Part shown: positions 12,531 through 23,834 of the stretch, piece by piece
Numbering within the stretch: position 1 is the stretch's first letter
Layout of the letters: the number at the start of each line of letters is the position of its first letter
Origin: Apostichopus japonicus
Lineage: Eukaryota > Echinodermata > Holothuroidea > Aspidochirotida > Stichopodidae
Direction of reading: 5' to 3'
NCBI RefSeq assembly: GCF_037975245.1
Contig: NC_092574.1
Location: forward strand, 24,394,713 to 24,458,712
Length of the DNA: 64,000 nucleotides
Translations under genes and position numbers: made by a program
Notes under the pieces: model-generated
Database searches by the model: none
Seen by the model: the letters and a program-made list of their open reading frames with translations, nothing else
What the model was told of the DNA's origin: nothing

Positions 12531-13591
12531 TACAAAGTGATATCAGGTTAAATGGGAGTTTATACCATTCAAGGCAATCCACCCCATAATGAGAATTCCA
12601 TCATCGGTGTAGTGTACATACCACCAAATGGCTCATTGGCTGATTTTAAGACACACATGGAAAACATATTTCTCACTATAACCAATCACCACAGTACTAC
12701 GTATGTCACGGGGGATTAGAACATTAACTTGTCCAATTTTAGTAAGTCTATAGAGATGTTTTAAACATTATGTACTCGTACGGTTTTCCTGCGATAACAA
12801 AACCTCTTCGTTTTAGTAGTAACGTAGCTACTGTTATTGATAACATTATAACGAATGTTAATTCCTCTCTCACTACAGGCATACTCATTACTGAGTTAAG
12901 TGATCATATGCCTATATTCCTAAAGATTCTTGACAAGACAAACAAGACAAAAGAATCTTTTAATATACGAAATTTTAACAGATTCAGCATACCAGAATTT
13001 ATTGATGATCTTGAGAAGGAAACATGGGATGAGATGAAGTTGATACTAATTCAGCATACAACTTATTCTTTAACACTTTTAATTTAATTTATAATAAGTG
13101 TTTTCCTCATCTATTAATTACTAAAGGAAATAGACGCAAGAGAAACCATTCATGGACTACTAAGGATAAACTTAAATCTATTAAAAGAAAAAACCATCTC
13201 TACAGACTATACTCAAAAGCTCCTCCAAACAGCAATAAAGAAACTTATGGTGCGTACCGAATCAAGTCAAACCACACAATAAGTTTCTCTCGAAGGTTAT
13301 ATTTTGATAACAAATTCAAAGATAGAAACAATAGTGTAAATGATACCTGGGACGTAATCAATGAGGTTCTAGAGTGAGACCGTAATAAATCATCGTACCC
13401 ATCTGTTTTCAAAGACGGCGATCACGAAACCAGCGACGATCAAGAAATTGCATACGGCTTTAACGATTTCTTCATTAACCTTGGACCCTCACTTGCCAGC
13501 AAAATCAATCATATGTCAAATCAAACAACCCCATATATAGTAATAGTAGTATGCGAAACTCTATTTTTTCCTACCATGTCTTTTACTTGTA
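12530..13591 (+). mobile_element. LINE upstream of gene block A, endonuclease part
   Basis: Translation shows a decayed apurinic-like endonuclease: VVYIPPNGSLADFKTHMEN near 12610-12665, then TYVTGD followed by a stop and NINLSNFS. In the frame starting at 12770 it continues with ITKPLRFSSNVATVIDNI and TELSDHMPIF, the usual final endonuclease block. The linker follows, with KDGDHETSDDQEI near 13410. The element is then interrupted by the CACTG transposon and resumes at 23835. The same family occurs at 42840-45040 (minus) and 53121-54693 (plus). Confidence 0.85.
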
Positions 13592-13615
13592 CACTGTAAA
13601 CATAATCTAGTCAAG

Positions 13616-14060
13616 ATGACTAGAGTACATTAGTCCAGACAATGCTTCTATCGACCAATTAATTCTAGTCACTTGACTAACTTTTGGTCCAGTGACCAAA
13701 TAGTTCTGGTCATATGACTAAGTAAACCTGGTCACATGACCAGTTTTTACTAGTCATTCAATTATGCCTCTATCGACCAGGCTTTAGTCAAGCGACCTAA
13801 ACGATTAGTCAAGATGTCAGTTGACTAATTCAATTAGTCACATGACCAGTTTTTACTAGTCATTCAATTATGCCTCTATCGACCAGGCTTTAGTCAAGCG
13901 ACCTAAACGATTAGTCAAGATGTCAATTGACTTATTCAATTAGTCACATGACCAGTTTTTGCTAGTCTTTCAACAATGCTCTATCGACCAGGCTTTTGTC
14001 AAGCGACCTAAATGATTAGTCCAGCAGTCACTTGACTAATCCAGTTAGTCTTGCCCATGG
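13616..14060. repeat. Left subterminal repeat array of the CACTG element
   Basis: A unit of roughly 125 bp is repeated about three times. It contains TCTATCGACCAGGCTTTAGT, CAAGCGACCTAAACGATTAG, TCACATGACCAGTTTTTACT and AGTCATTCAATTATG. Within it TAGTC, GTCAC and TGACTA recur in both orientations every 15-30 bp. The right end (23660-23834) has the same words but fewer of them. Subterminal motif arrays of this kind are transposase-binding sites in CACTA elements. Confidence 0.75.
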
Positions 14061-14094
14061 ATAAAAGTAGTTTTTCTATACTAGTTTTATATGA

Positions 14095-14164
14095 CCCACC
14101 ACAGATTCGAACCTGCGACAACTCCCTTATAGGTACAAAGCTGTCCGTTGAGCTAACTGGTGGG
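14095..14164 (-). other. tRNA-like sequence inside the CACTG element
   Basis: On the minus strand CCCACC at the 5' end pairs with GGTGGG at the 3' end. A box-A-like TTAGCTCAACGG and a box-B-like GGTTCGAATCT are spaced as in a tRNA. The anticodon arm does not form a convincing 5-bp stem, so this is a tRNA-derived piece, perhaps from a SINE, and not a working tRNA. Confidence 0.5.
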
Positions 14165-16050
14165 AACAATTCTTGGATATAAAACCTGATTGGGCCTTAA
14201 CCACTGCTAGACCATCAAGCCCTCTCACATGAAAAAAAGAAAGCAAGAATTTCTGTATTAATTTGGAATCACATTTTATATTTTCTCTTAAACACTACAT
14301 ATGCTTCACCTCAATAGTAAGTACAAAAGAGTGTCTGATTTCATCAGTAATTGAAGAACCAGAAAACCCAAAGGTTTAGTGGTTCTGATGCCAATGAGAG
14401 TTTATGAAATAAGATAAGTCAGAATTTGTTATTGTTATATACCTGTATTGTACTTATTGCCAGACAACTGAAACCAAACTGAAGCTGATCAGACATAAAG
14501 TTGTCAGTTGCACTCATGAATATAAATGAAATTTCAGTTTCCTGTAGCACTACTGTACCAACCTACCAAGTATGAAGGTGATCAGACATATATTTGAAAA
14601 AATATCGACATTTTAAGAATTTGATTACAAGCCCCACCCACATATTCATGTACTGGACAACAAAAACAATGAGGTCCATGTAATGATAATGTAGCATATC
14701 TACAAGTTATTCAATACATTTACAGTAATTAAATTTATTGTTTTTAAGATTATACATACACTTGCAAACATGCTAAACTGTAGATTACCTGGCCATCGTA
14801 AACAAAACCAAAAATTAATGCCTTTATTGATGTACATATAAAGTTGAAAAAAAGTGATATAGTTGACTCTAGGCATTTCACCACCCCACACCCCCTCTCC
14901 AGACAAACACATGCGGATCATACGACACAACCCATATCCCCAACCCAGAGCGGAACCCTTACCATCATACCACCTGCAGCCTCACCTACCATCCTACAAC
15001 CCTGATCCCAACATCACCCTACTCATCTGACAACCCCCCCCCCACCTGACACCCATCAGATTTTACCAGTTTCACACCTTACTACCAACACATTAATCTA
15101 CCCCACTCACATAAGATTTCCCTATACTCTATAGGTACATGTACAGTAATACCAGATTATTAAATTCATTTACTATTTTCACTATAGACTATCCCTTTAA
15201 TTGTCTGAGCCAGCTATTTATGCAACATAGATATACACACATACCCACACGCAAACTTGATCAAAACATACAAACATGCCAACTCATCACAACATACACA
15301 TATGCCAACTTAATTGCAAAGGTTACTTTTTTTCAGTCCAGTTTAATTTGTCACTGGACTACTCCTTTAATGGCCTGGCTAGCCAATTTCATGGTTTTAT
15401 AAAGCAAAACAAATATAGATAAGATCAGCAAGCTCCCAGGAACCAGGAAAACATGTCAAACGTGACGAATGACAGGAGTTTAGGAATGAGGGACAACAAA
15501 TGCTATATGGCCAACAAACACATGAATATTAATGAGGTTACATGTTATTTTCATATGAAAATGTAACTATTATTATCCACCACCAATCAACAAAGTATGG
15601 AGATGATCGGTTATACCGTTGCAAAGTTATTGACATTTTAAGAATTTCACTTTAACTGCTGCCTACTCATTAATATTCATGTCATGAACAACAAAAACAA
15701 TAGGGAACATCTACTAATCATGGAGCATGTACTAGTTCAAAATGACAGTAATTCAACATTTAATTTCTAAGATTTCAGGTTTACAAGATATTTCTAGCAA
15801 TTAAGGATTAAGCCCCACCTACTCATGAATATTAATTAGATGAAATTCCATTGTCATGTGACAATGAACCACTTACATCACCATACCAAGTATGAAGCAG
15901 ATCGGACATACCGTTGCGAAGATATTGACATTTTAAGAATTTTACTTTAAGCCCTACCCACTTATTAATATTCATGTGATGGAGAACAAAAACAATAGGG
16001 ACCATCCACACATCACCAGTCCAATATGACATTGATCCAATGTGTCGTTG
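14165..16050. repeat. Diverged interspersed repeats within the CACTG element
   Basis: Three diverged units share the order CCAAGTATGAAG, GATCGGACATACC, TTGACATTTTAAGAAT, CCCCACCCAC, then TATTCATG and AACAAAAACAAT. They lie at about 14565-14690, 15590-15720 and 15886-16015. C-rich stretches near 14930-15060 are low-complexity. No gene is seen. Confidence 0.55.
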
Positions 16051-16104
16051 TTGAGACATCGTGTTTACAAGCAAGCTGTCACATCACACACACACACACA
16101 TACA

Positions 16105-16490
16105 TGTTTGTGTTTTGTTCAGACCGAGGACCCCATTGTATTTTCCATTGTTCAAATCCACATACCGTAACATTAACAATACCCCATACAATAGAATTCT
16201 TCCGAGGACGTGGTGATTCTTTAGAAATCACAACCGAGGACCTGAAATTCTTTTGTTCAAGTCCTCGGTCAGATAGCAAAACAAACGCATACCCACATAC
16301 ACATGTTTGCATTACATTCAGACTGAGGACCCCATTGTATTTTCCATTGTTCAAATCCACGTACCCTAACCTTAACAATACCCCATACAATAGAATTCTT
16401 CCGAGGACGTGGTGATTCTTTAGAAATCACAACCGAGGACCTGAAATTGTTTTGTTCAAGTCCTCGGTCAGATAGCAAAAGAAACGCACC
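16105..16490. repeat. 199-bp tandem duplication with inverted ends
   Basis: Two near-identical units, offset by 199 bp (for example the word at 16129 recurs at 16328). Each starts near GACCGAGGAC and ends with GTCCTCGGTC, its exact reverse complement, so each unit could fold on itself. A second GAGGAC pair surrounds GGTGATTCTTTAGAAATCAC. It looks like a small inverted-repeat element duplicated in tandem. Confidence 0.75.
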
Positions 16491-17789
16491 CTCACACACG
16501 CCAACTTGATCGCATAGGTTACTCGGCCTTCGGCATTGTAACCAAAAATAACAACATTTTGTAAGTCAAAACTAACACACGCAACAGCTCAAATGATAAT
16601 GAAAAAGTTTTCAATGACTTATTATTTGCAAGTAAGTTACAGCTTTATAACACCTTAGCCTATTTTGACTCATATATGCTAGTGCAATTGATAGGCAGTA
16701 TTCTATGTTATAAATGTGATGACAGTTTGAGCCAAAAAAACTGTACAAAAAATGGTAGGTGCCTGGAGCAGTAATTAGGCCATCAATTTTTAGCGATTTG
16801 CATGTTTAGTTTCTCCAGAATTTTATTGACTGATTTATCTGCCGGTGTAGTATCATCAACATTCAAAATGATTTTTTTTAAAACTGAAGGGTTTTCTTCA
16901 GCAAAGGCTCATATGCCATATTTAGGACATAGAACACTGCCAAATAATTGCACATGGCTGCGAACAAACTTTTCAAAGTAGCTACTTGCAAGGTTTCCAC
17001 TATCACAGTGTACTCTGGAACACCTTCATCCTCTGTCACCTGGATATAAACTGGCACATCTGACAAGTCTGTAACCTGCAAAGATATTAAGGTATATGTA
17101 TTCAATATACAGCGCTTTCCAGTTTCAGAAAATGGGAGGGGTGGCTGATCCACCATGATGGCCATGAGTGACCAACAAACAAATATACTCCACCAACGAA
17201 GGAATCAAAATAAATAATTTCTTAAATATTTTTTCAAATCAATTTACAGTACATCGTATTCACTACAAGTAATACTATTTTTGATGATATAAATAATAGC
17301 AGAGTATAAATGAAACAACAGAGCTAAATGGTGCACTGGTTCCGTGTATTTTAGAGAGAAAGGAATATTTGCCATGAGTTATGACATCTTGTTACAGCTA
17401 ATTACGTCATGGTAGGGATTCATTCCACTAGATGATTTTAATACACTTGGGGCTGATCAGGAAATCCACATTGGGTTATGGTTACTGCAACTACAGATTG
17501 AAATCTGTCCAACATTCTGTTCCAGTTATCACATACATACTAGTCTATTCTACCTTTGTGATGATGCCCTTACTATATTTACAGCTATGAACACTCCCAG
17601 GTCATACATGTGATATTTAGTTAGGGAATAATGATCAGATGTGCGGGCCTTTGTTGCAGACAGGTTTTCAGGGCCCAAATATTTCAAGGCCCTCCAGAAT
17701 AAGGATGCCAAAAAATGCCCCCCCCCCAAAAAAAAAAGATGCCCCAACAAATGTTAGGGCTAAACCAATTTTAGGGCAAATTTGTATGA

Positions 17790-18200
17790 AAAGTATCATT
17801 TTGAGTGATTTCATAAATTGGCCCATATGGTCTACAGGTGACTTAGGCCCCCAAATCCTAAAAACCCAAAGGAGGCACTGTGAAAAATGCTCAACACTGC
17901 ACCATAGAATTCATAGGAAAAGAAACATTTTGTGTGATTTCAGGCGGAGTTCAGGAGTTCAAAATGACCCATATGGCCCATACATGACCTTTGGCCTAAA
18001 ATTCCAAACACCCCAAAGGAGCACTACCAAAACACTATCGTGACAATTAAACTCTAAGCATTGTGACCATACAATCTGTAGGAAAATATTAATTTTGAGT
18101 TATTTCCTGAAATAGCCCATATGGCATCAGACCTAAAATTGCTGAATACCCCAAAGGAAACACTACCAGGGCACTATCATGATGAACCCTCGACACTGTA
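17790..18200. repeat. Three diverged tandem units within an intron of the carried gene
   Basis: Three units of about 130-160 bp share TTTTGAGTGATTTC, CCCATATGG, CCTAAAATTC, CCCCAAAGGA and GCACTATC. They lie between the second-last and last exon of the gene remnant. A C-run followed by an A-run sits just upstream at about 17718-17738. Confidence 0.6.
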
Positions 18201-18370
18201 ACATACAAAATCAGACCACCTCTGATGGCCTTGACCCATAGTTTACATACTGTTGATTTAAATAATACATTGGGTACTTACACTATCCTCATCTGCAAAT
18301 ACAATCATAGCACCCAACTTCTCATTCAGTAGAGTCGGAACTGACAGAATTGCTGCATGCATTCTAGACT

Positions 18371-20340
18371 CTAAAAGAAAAATCAACAACAGAATGTTAA
18401 AGCACTCATAACATCATGACATTTCAGAAGAGTGATATTATGTCATATTTGGTAACATCGATAGGACAAAAATATCACAGATTCACTCATCTGCAGTCCG
18501 GAGAGCAATACTCAATACTCGATAAATTGCTTAGGTGATAATATTAAAGTAGAGTACTAAATACATCACAGGTCTTATTTTCAGCAAAGATATTTGTATC
18601 ATTTGATAAGGTCTAGGCTACTTAGCTAAGTAGTATCAAGTATGAGCTCAACCCAAGCAAGCATCTTTAAGTTATGCCAATTGTTCAGTTATTTGTCGTG
18701 GGCCCCTACTGGCATGGGCCATAAAAAATGATTGCATCCATGTCATTGTTTCAGCTTGAGGGATTCAAGACAATGATAACTGATAAGGAACATTTGAAGC
18801 AAAATATAGAAACATTAATGGAAAAATATCAAATACTGAGATTGTATTGAAAGAGTTGCTCCATTTGTCAAGAATATGTATCAGTTGTCAAACTCGTATC
18901 TTGGACCCAAAGCAGATAGGTTTCATTGATACCTACAGATTCCTGAAGTCCGAGAACATGTTTTCCCTGAATTAAAAACCATATACCATATTCTGAGGTC
19001 TTCAGTAAAATGAAGATAATAGAGAGCAGACTAGCAAGCAGATTGACACATGAAAATTTGAACCTCAGGATTCAGCTGGCAACAGAGCATGAACTAGTGT
19101 GAAAGTTGAACAAGGAAGATATTATTTGAGAATATGCAGACAGTGATAAATTGAAATGCCTCTTGTTTCCAAAGTAGAGTAAGTAGACTAGATTTCCATA
19201 TACTCAGCTTGTAACAATGTAACATTGCATCATATAAATGGATCAAACTGCATATCGTGTAGCCTATAATACATATAGGCATATAGGGGGAAGTGGGGGC
19301 AGGTTGTCACATACCACCTACTTCCACCCATGGATTTGCATATTGAACAATATATTTTTGGAAATTGGAATAGACATTCTATATCCATATCCATAACTTC
19401 AAACATGTTATAATAACCTTAATAATAATAAAACGTTTTTATATAGGGCATTCTGTCCAAGACCACAATGCTGCAATGCACTACACACAGAAAAAATATA
19501 ATTATACAAAACATTACCCATACTGCAAATATAAATGCTAATTCAGAGTTGATTTTTTAATTTTTTTTTAATAATCGAATAAATTTTGCAATAATCAAAA
19601 GTTCAATTTCCTCTCAAATGTTACCCAAATCTTCCAAAAACATCTATACCCACCCATATCACATACGAGCAGTCAGCCCAATGATTTAATTTGATTTCGG
19701 GACAATCAAGGGAAGTCAACAGTCTTGAATATAATTTCAAAATTAGGCCCTATATCCCCTCCACTAAGGGGCCCATGATACTGTACCAATTTCCCTTTGT
19801 TGAACACAGACACTTGTTTGTACCAAATGAAGTACTTCACAGCCATAATTTATGCAATCTACCGTCAATACACAGCCTGTCTCGTTATCATCTGAGCACT
19901 TGATTGTGTTCATCCATGATCATATCTGGCAGTCTGGGTTATCTGTGGTACAGGGTCTTTCACAGGGTCCATCCTGATCCTTATTCTACTGAACTTAACT
20001 GAACTCTGAGGGGATTCTAGCAGGCAATTTCTAGAATTGTTCAATTTGTTTAAGCATGATAGGCCTCATGCCATACCGGTGTATGTGACAAGGATTTTTC
20101 TCCCTGAAAATACAACCCCCCCCCCAGATTTACTGAAATTGCTTTGATACTTGATTGAGACTCTATTTTATAAGGAACTGCTTGATTTCAGAGAATATGC
20201 TGACCACAAATTCAACTTTTCCTGCCAAGAATTAGAAAAGTGATTTAAATCAGTGATTTAAAAAAAACCACTGATTTAAATCAGCATGATTTAAAATCAC
20301 ACAACCCTCTGCTAGTAAGTCTTAACAAGGTCCTAAATTT
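18371..20340. other. Intronic sequence without recognised genes
   Basis: This lies between the second and third exons of the gene remnant, read on the minus strand. I see AT-rich sequence, a TTTTATATAGGGCATT motif near 19440 of the kind found in dispersed invertebrate repeats, and TAGGCATATAGG-type words near 19270. No splice-consistent exon stands out. Confidence 0.4.
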
Positions 20341-20800
20341 ACATATAGATTTAGCATTTCAAACATGTGGTGGTAGTTGGTTTCAGAGTTTAGCAGCTGC
20401 TGAAAAAAGAACTCTCACCGTAAGTAATGGTGCTGACATTTGTACAATAAGTGTTGTAGCAGCATTTGACCTGAGAATATGTACCGGTTCATTGATATTG
20501 AGAAGTTCACATAGATAGTATGGAGCAAGTTTATTTAATATTTTGTAGGTCAAAAGCATTAACTTACACATGATACGCTTCTTCACTTGTAACCAGTGGA
20601 GATTTACAAGGATGGGGGTTATGTGTTCACACTTCCTAGATAAGGTAACCAACCTGGCAGCTCGTACAACGCTGGAGCTTATTTGGCAGTCCATAAATGA
20701 GTCTGTTGCAAGAGTCAAGATGTGAAGAGACAAATGCGTGCACTAGCCTTTTAGTGCTACCACAGTCTGAGTATGTACGGATGCGCCCTATTTTCCTCAG
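20340..20800 (-). mobile_element. LINE fragment, RT thumb and C-terminus
   Basis: On the minus strand the translation gives LVHAFVSSHLDSCNRLIYGL, then after a frame break CEHITPILVNLHWLQVKKRI, LMLLTYKILNKLAPYYL and an RVLFSAAAKLWN-type end. These are the usual C-terminal blocks of CR1/L2-like LINE reverse transcriptases. The fragment lies in an intron of the carried gene, inserted in the same strand sense. Confidence 0.75.
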
Positions 20801-21234
20801 ACTGTATGATGCAAGACGACAAACGTTAATGTCTAATGAAGGTGTTTATTTTTCACTACCATACATCTGAATGGTTATACCCCCTTACCAAGACATATTT
20901 TGCATCCACCCCTGCCTCAGACTTTGCTCGAAGTCCATTTTGAAGACCCAGCACATACCCGGGTGATGATCACTTGAATAGTGAATTACAGATTGAATTG
21001 TTACTAATGTACCTTAACAGGCACCCTCGTCCTTCTCCATGGATGTATCTATGACAGTGGGATGCTTCATCTTCAAAGTGCAGCGGATTATGGCATCTCC
21101 ATACTTGGAAAGCCCTTCACCAAGCAACTGTGCCATTGTCGTCTTTCCTTCAAGTCGCTTTAATTCAAGTAGTATCTATGGTTAAATGAGATCAATTAGA
21201 TATTATACAGTACATATGGTAAATTCACCTGAGA

Positions 21235-21480
21235 AGTTAAGAGATCGCTTAGGACTAACACATATTCGGGATTATGTTCAGAGACGTAGATTGAGATGGT
21301 TTAGACAGGTCGAAAGGGATGGAAGATGCGAATTGGTAAAGAAGTAGAGAGAGACTACTGTAGCTGGTCAATGTAGGAGCAGTAGGCTCCCCAAGTCTTG
21401 GGATGAGGACATGAGGTTTTGCGGAGTGATCTTGCTGATAAAGGTATAGATCGGGCTCTAGCTCAGAATAAAACAAAATG
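21235..21480 (+). mobile_element. LINE 3' end fragment
   Basis: The plus strand reads RDRLGLTHIRDYVQRRRLRW, FRQVERDGR and, after breaks, a GRPK-like and a D-x-A-L-like block. This is the extreme C-terminal region common in several LINE clades (RRLRWFGHVER type). It has stops and is dead. Confidence 0.6.
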
Positions 21481-21827
21481 GTTTCTTTTTAAGGGGGAAC
21501 ATCCCCCCTACAAATTCCCAATAGCAGTATCAGCAAAAAAAGTGTGGGAATCCTGCAATCGCGCTGCTTAGCGCAACAGTCTTGAATTGATTTTTGAAAA
21601 ACAAAGTCGTGGTTCGAACAAGTGGTGGGCATAAAGTGAATATATTCAAATGTCCATAACTTTTGAAACCACAAGATTGAATTTTACTTTTACGCAGACT
21701 ACTGTATAATAAATAATATCTACAAAGACATATTCATACAGTACCTCTTCATCTTCAAATAGCCAAGGATAGACTTTCTTAACCACTTCGCTAGTAGCAT
21801 CCTCTTCCACAATTAAACGACGTCTCT

Positions 21828-23408
21828 CTGCCAATGTGATAGACATACAACTTTTGTTATTTGTTCACATCCCTAATGTTCATGTGCATATTTTGTACAG
21901 CATGTGGGTAAACATGTACGGTACGATACCAGTCACAATTCAACTATTTAATCACATCCCATTACTAAAATGTACAGTAGAAATGGAAGTGAAATTACTA
22001 TGCAGTGATACAGAAGCCTGAATGCATTTGATACCTGTATGGAAAAGAAACATGTGCAAACATTAATCAATCCGCTATGGTAGCTACATTTTCATTTGTC
22101 AAGTGTACAATGATAACCAAATACATTTATGTTTGAAATTGTAGTATTTCCAAAAAGTTGAATGAAACACCCCGTGAAAGATGTCCTATTTTATTTCCAA
22201 TGGAATTAGGGTTAGCCTAGGGGGATCAACTGCGGTTCACGGTACCACAGGTAAAGCGAGGAATATTCCATCTTGAAAAAAGCCTAGTCCAAGGCTACAT
22301 GACTCCCTACAAACAGCTACAACAAATTTAACACCCACCCACCTTTGTTCTGAATCGGAACTGTTTTGTACAAACTTAAAAAATAGCAGAAAAAACTGTC
22401 GCTAGAATATATAACAAATTTTAGCCAAAAATTCCGGACAAGTCAGTGCAATTGTCCAGAAATAATCCCCCTCTATATTACTGACAACTAGGCCTATAAA
22501 TTGATATGACACAGCTGTTGCAGCAATAGGCTGTTAGATTGCTCCAAGGTCCCCAATGTTTATTTTGGAAGGGGGAGTGTATTCTCCTGTGAATTGTTAA
22601 CAGGATTGTTGGATAGGATGGTCAGTGGACAAACTGGTAATAAAAGATTGGCGTCATGTTCTGTTGATGTTTCGTATGAAACATAGGCCTAGCCTCTGTA
22701 TTTTATAAAAAAACTATTTAGGGCTAGGCCTGGGGGAGGGGGGCTATAGGGCCCTAGGAATAATCAGCTTATTTAGTGTAACAGTTTCGCACGCAACTAC
22801 ACAATCCCATACACACTATTCTAGTTAATTCGTTATCTTAGGGTGACCCTAATTGGAGGCTAATCCTTAACTCAAACCTAATCTAGGTATAAATAATATG
22901 GCCTAGGACCTAAGCCTTGGCTATTATGTCCCCCCTGAAAGTGCAGGAGAAACACTGCTGTGAATTTATCCCCCTAAAATATTTCAAGAATAATATAGCC
23001 AAGGTCCTATCCCCCTAAGGCTAAAGTTTCTAATACAGATTATAAATATTAAGTTTAATTTAGGTTTGTTATTTTGTAAAGAAATTATCCATTGCAAACA
23101 TGAGAAACGCGTGAATACCGGGGCCACCATGATACTGTAAATATACGGAGGCCTACTGTTACGATAAACTGTGCTGTACAACTACTACAACTACAAGGCA
23201 GCTTAACGTCATTAGGTTTAACGTTAGGCAATTCGCCTATAGCTACTGCATGATAGGCCTAGCCTAGGACCTAGATCTTAGCTTGTTCTTACACAAGTTG
23301 GAATAATCGAAAATACACACTTTATGGTCTAATATACTATATACTTTTTAAGTGACTAACAAACGACACTGGCCAAAGGCCCAAAGAAAACTGGTCTAAT
23401 ATACTAAC
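21828..23408. other. Putative first intron of the carried gene
   Basis: No exon is clear here. The words AGGCCTAG and CCTAGGACCTA recur (22680-22960 and 23230-23280). The stretch ends at a good donor on the minus strand: the complement of 23401-23410 reads AG then GTTAGTAT. Confidence 0.4.
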
Positions 23409-23606
23409 CTTGCAATGGTTACTGACAATATCACTGGATGATAATATTTTTTTGATTTTTCGTACCGTAACCGTCTGGCTGCTAACTCCCTGCTGTACGT
23501 TCCTTGCTCGTCGTGTACGTATGTGTACAATGTACTGTAGTTCAGTGCAGTGCGCTAGGCCGTACCGTGGCGCTACAATTGTTAATATTTTCCCGCGCTT
23601 TTTCAT
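23409..23606 (-). promoter_or_regulatory. Candidate first exon and promoter of the carried gene
   Basis: This is the only CG-rich stretch nearby. The minus strand is open from an ATG at 23606 for 66 codons to a donor at 23409, but its phase does not fit the next recognised exon, so it may be a 5' untranslated exon or an exon is missing between. TTTCCCGC at 23589-23596 matches the E2F site consensus. It sits about 230 bp inside the right end of the element, pointing inward. Confidence 0.4.
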
Positions 23607-23834
23607 ATGACGAATATATCAACCTGATTGACTAGTGAGTTTCGTCCCAGTGCTGACATTTATTGTAGGACCAGATTAAAATAGAACTGTGACCATTATG
23701 TTATGGTCAGGCGACCTTTTGGGTTAGTCGTGAAGGCATCTCTACCAAGATTATGGCGGGATAATCGTTGACTAACGTAAACCAGTCGATATGACTAGAC
23801 TTTAGCCTCGCTTGACTAGATTGTGTTTAGAGTG

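Larger units (their letters stand above)
16783..21827 (-). pseudogene. Four-exon gene remnant carried by the CACTG element
   Basis: Four minus-strand exons with canonical GT-AG borders join in agreeing phases: 21827-21745 (RRLIVEEDATSEVV, YPWLFEDEE), 21175-21013 (ILLELKRLEGKTTMAQLL), 18370-18282 (AAILSVPTLLNEKLGAMIVF) and 17075-16783 (VPEYTVIVETLQVATLKSLF, then YVLNMAYEPLLKKTLQF). Two lesions are visible: an in-frame TAA just before the second donor, and a frameshift in the A-run near 16870, beyond which the other frame gives KIILNVDDTTPADKSVNKIL and a stop at 16783. From memory, the layout resembles the C-terminal half of the large uncharacterised SAM-domain-containing (SAMD3-like) family, multicopy in fish and invertebrates; this is a weak assignment. 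Agreeing phases across four exons argue against chance. No function is claimed. Confidence 0.65.
13592..23834 (-). mobile_element. 10.2-kb CACTG-ended DNA transposon carrying a gene remnant
   Basis: The ends are 24-bp inverted repeats: 13592-13615 starts CACTGTAAACATAATCTAG, and the complement of 23811-23834 starts CACTCTAAACACAATCTAG, 22 of 24 matching by eye. A TA flanks each end (13590-13591 and 23835-23836). The insertion splits a LINE whose two paralogs are uninterrupted at this point (near 43985 and 53512), so the boundaries are set by empty sites. Short GTCA/TAGTC words crowd both subterminal regions, as in CACTA (EnSpm) elements. I find no transposase. Inside are a spliced gene remnant (16783-21827, minus), LINE fragments and tandem repeats. 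A CACTA-like animal element is the best fit; the 2-bp TA duplication is the point to test. Confidence 0.8.

Noticed and set aside
13616-14060. CRISPR-like array in the repeated region
   Set aside because: Units are long and variable, lack constant spacers, and belong to the subterminal region of a eukaryotic transposon.
14095-14164. A functional tRNA gene inside the transposon
   Set aside because: Acceptor pairing and boxes A and B are present, but no proper anticodon stem forms.
16026-16499. Overlapping open frames on both strands of the 199-bp repeat
   Set aside because: They arise because the duplicated unit happens to be open in several frames; no codon signal or homology supports them.
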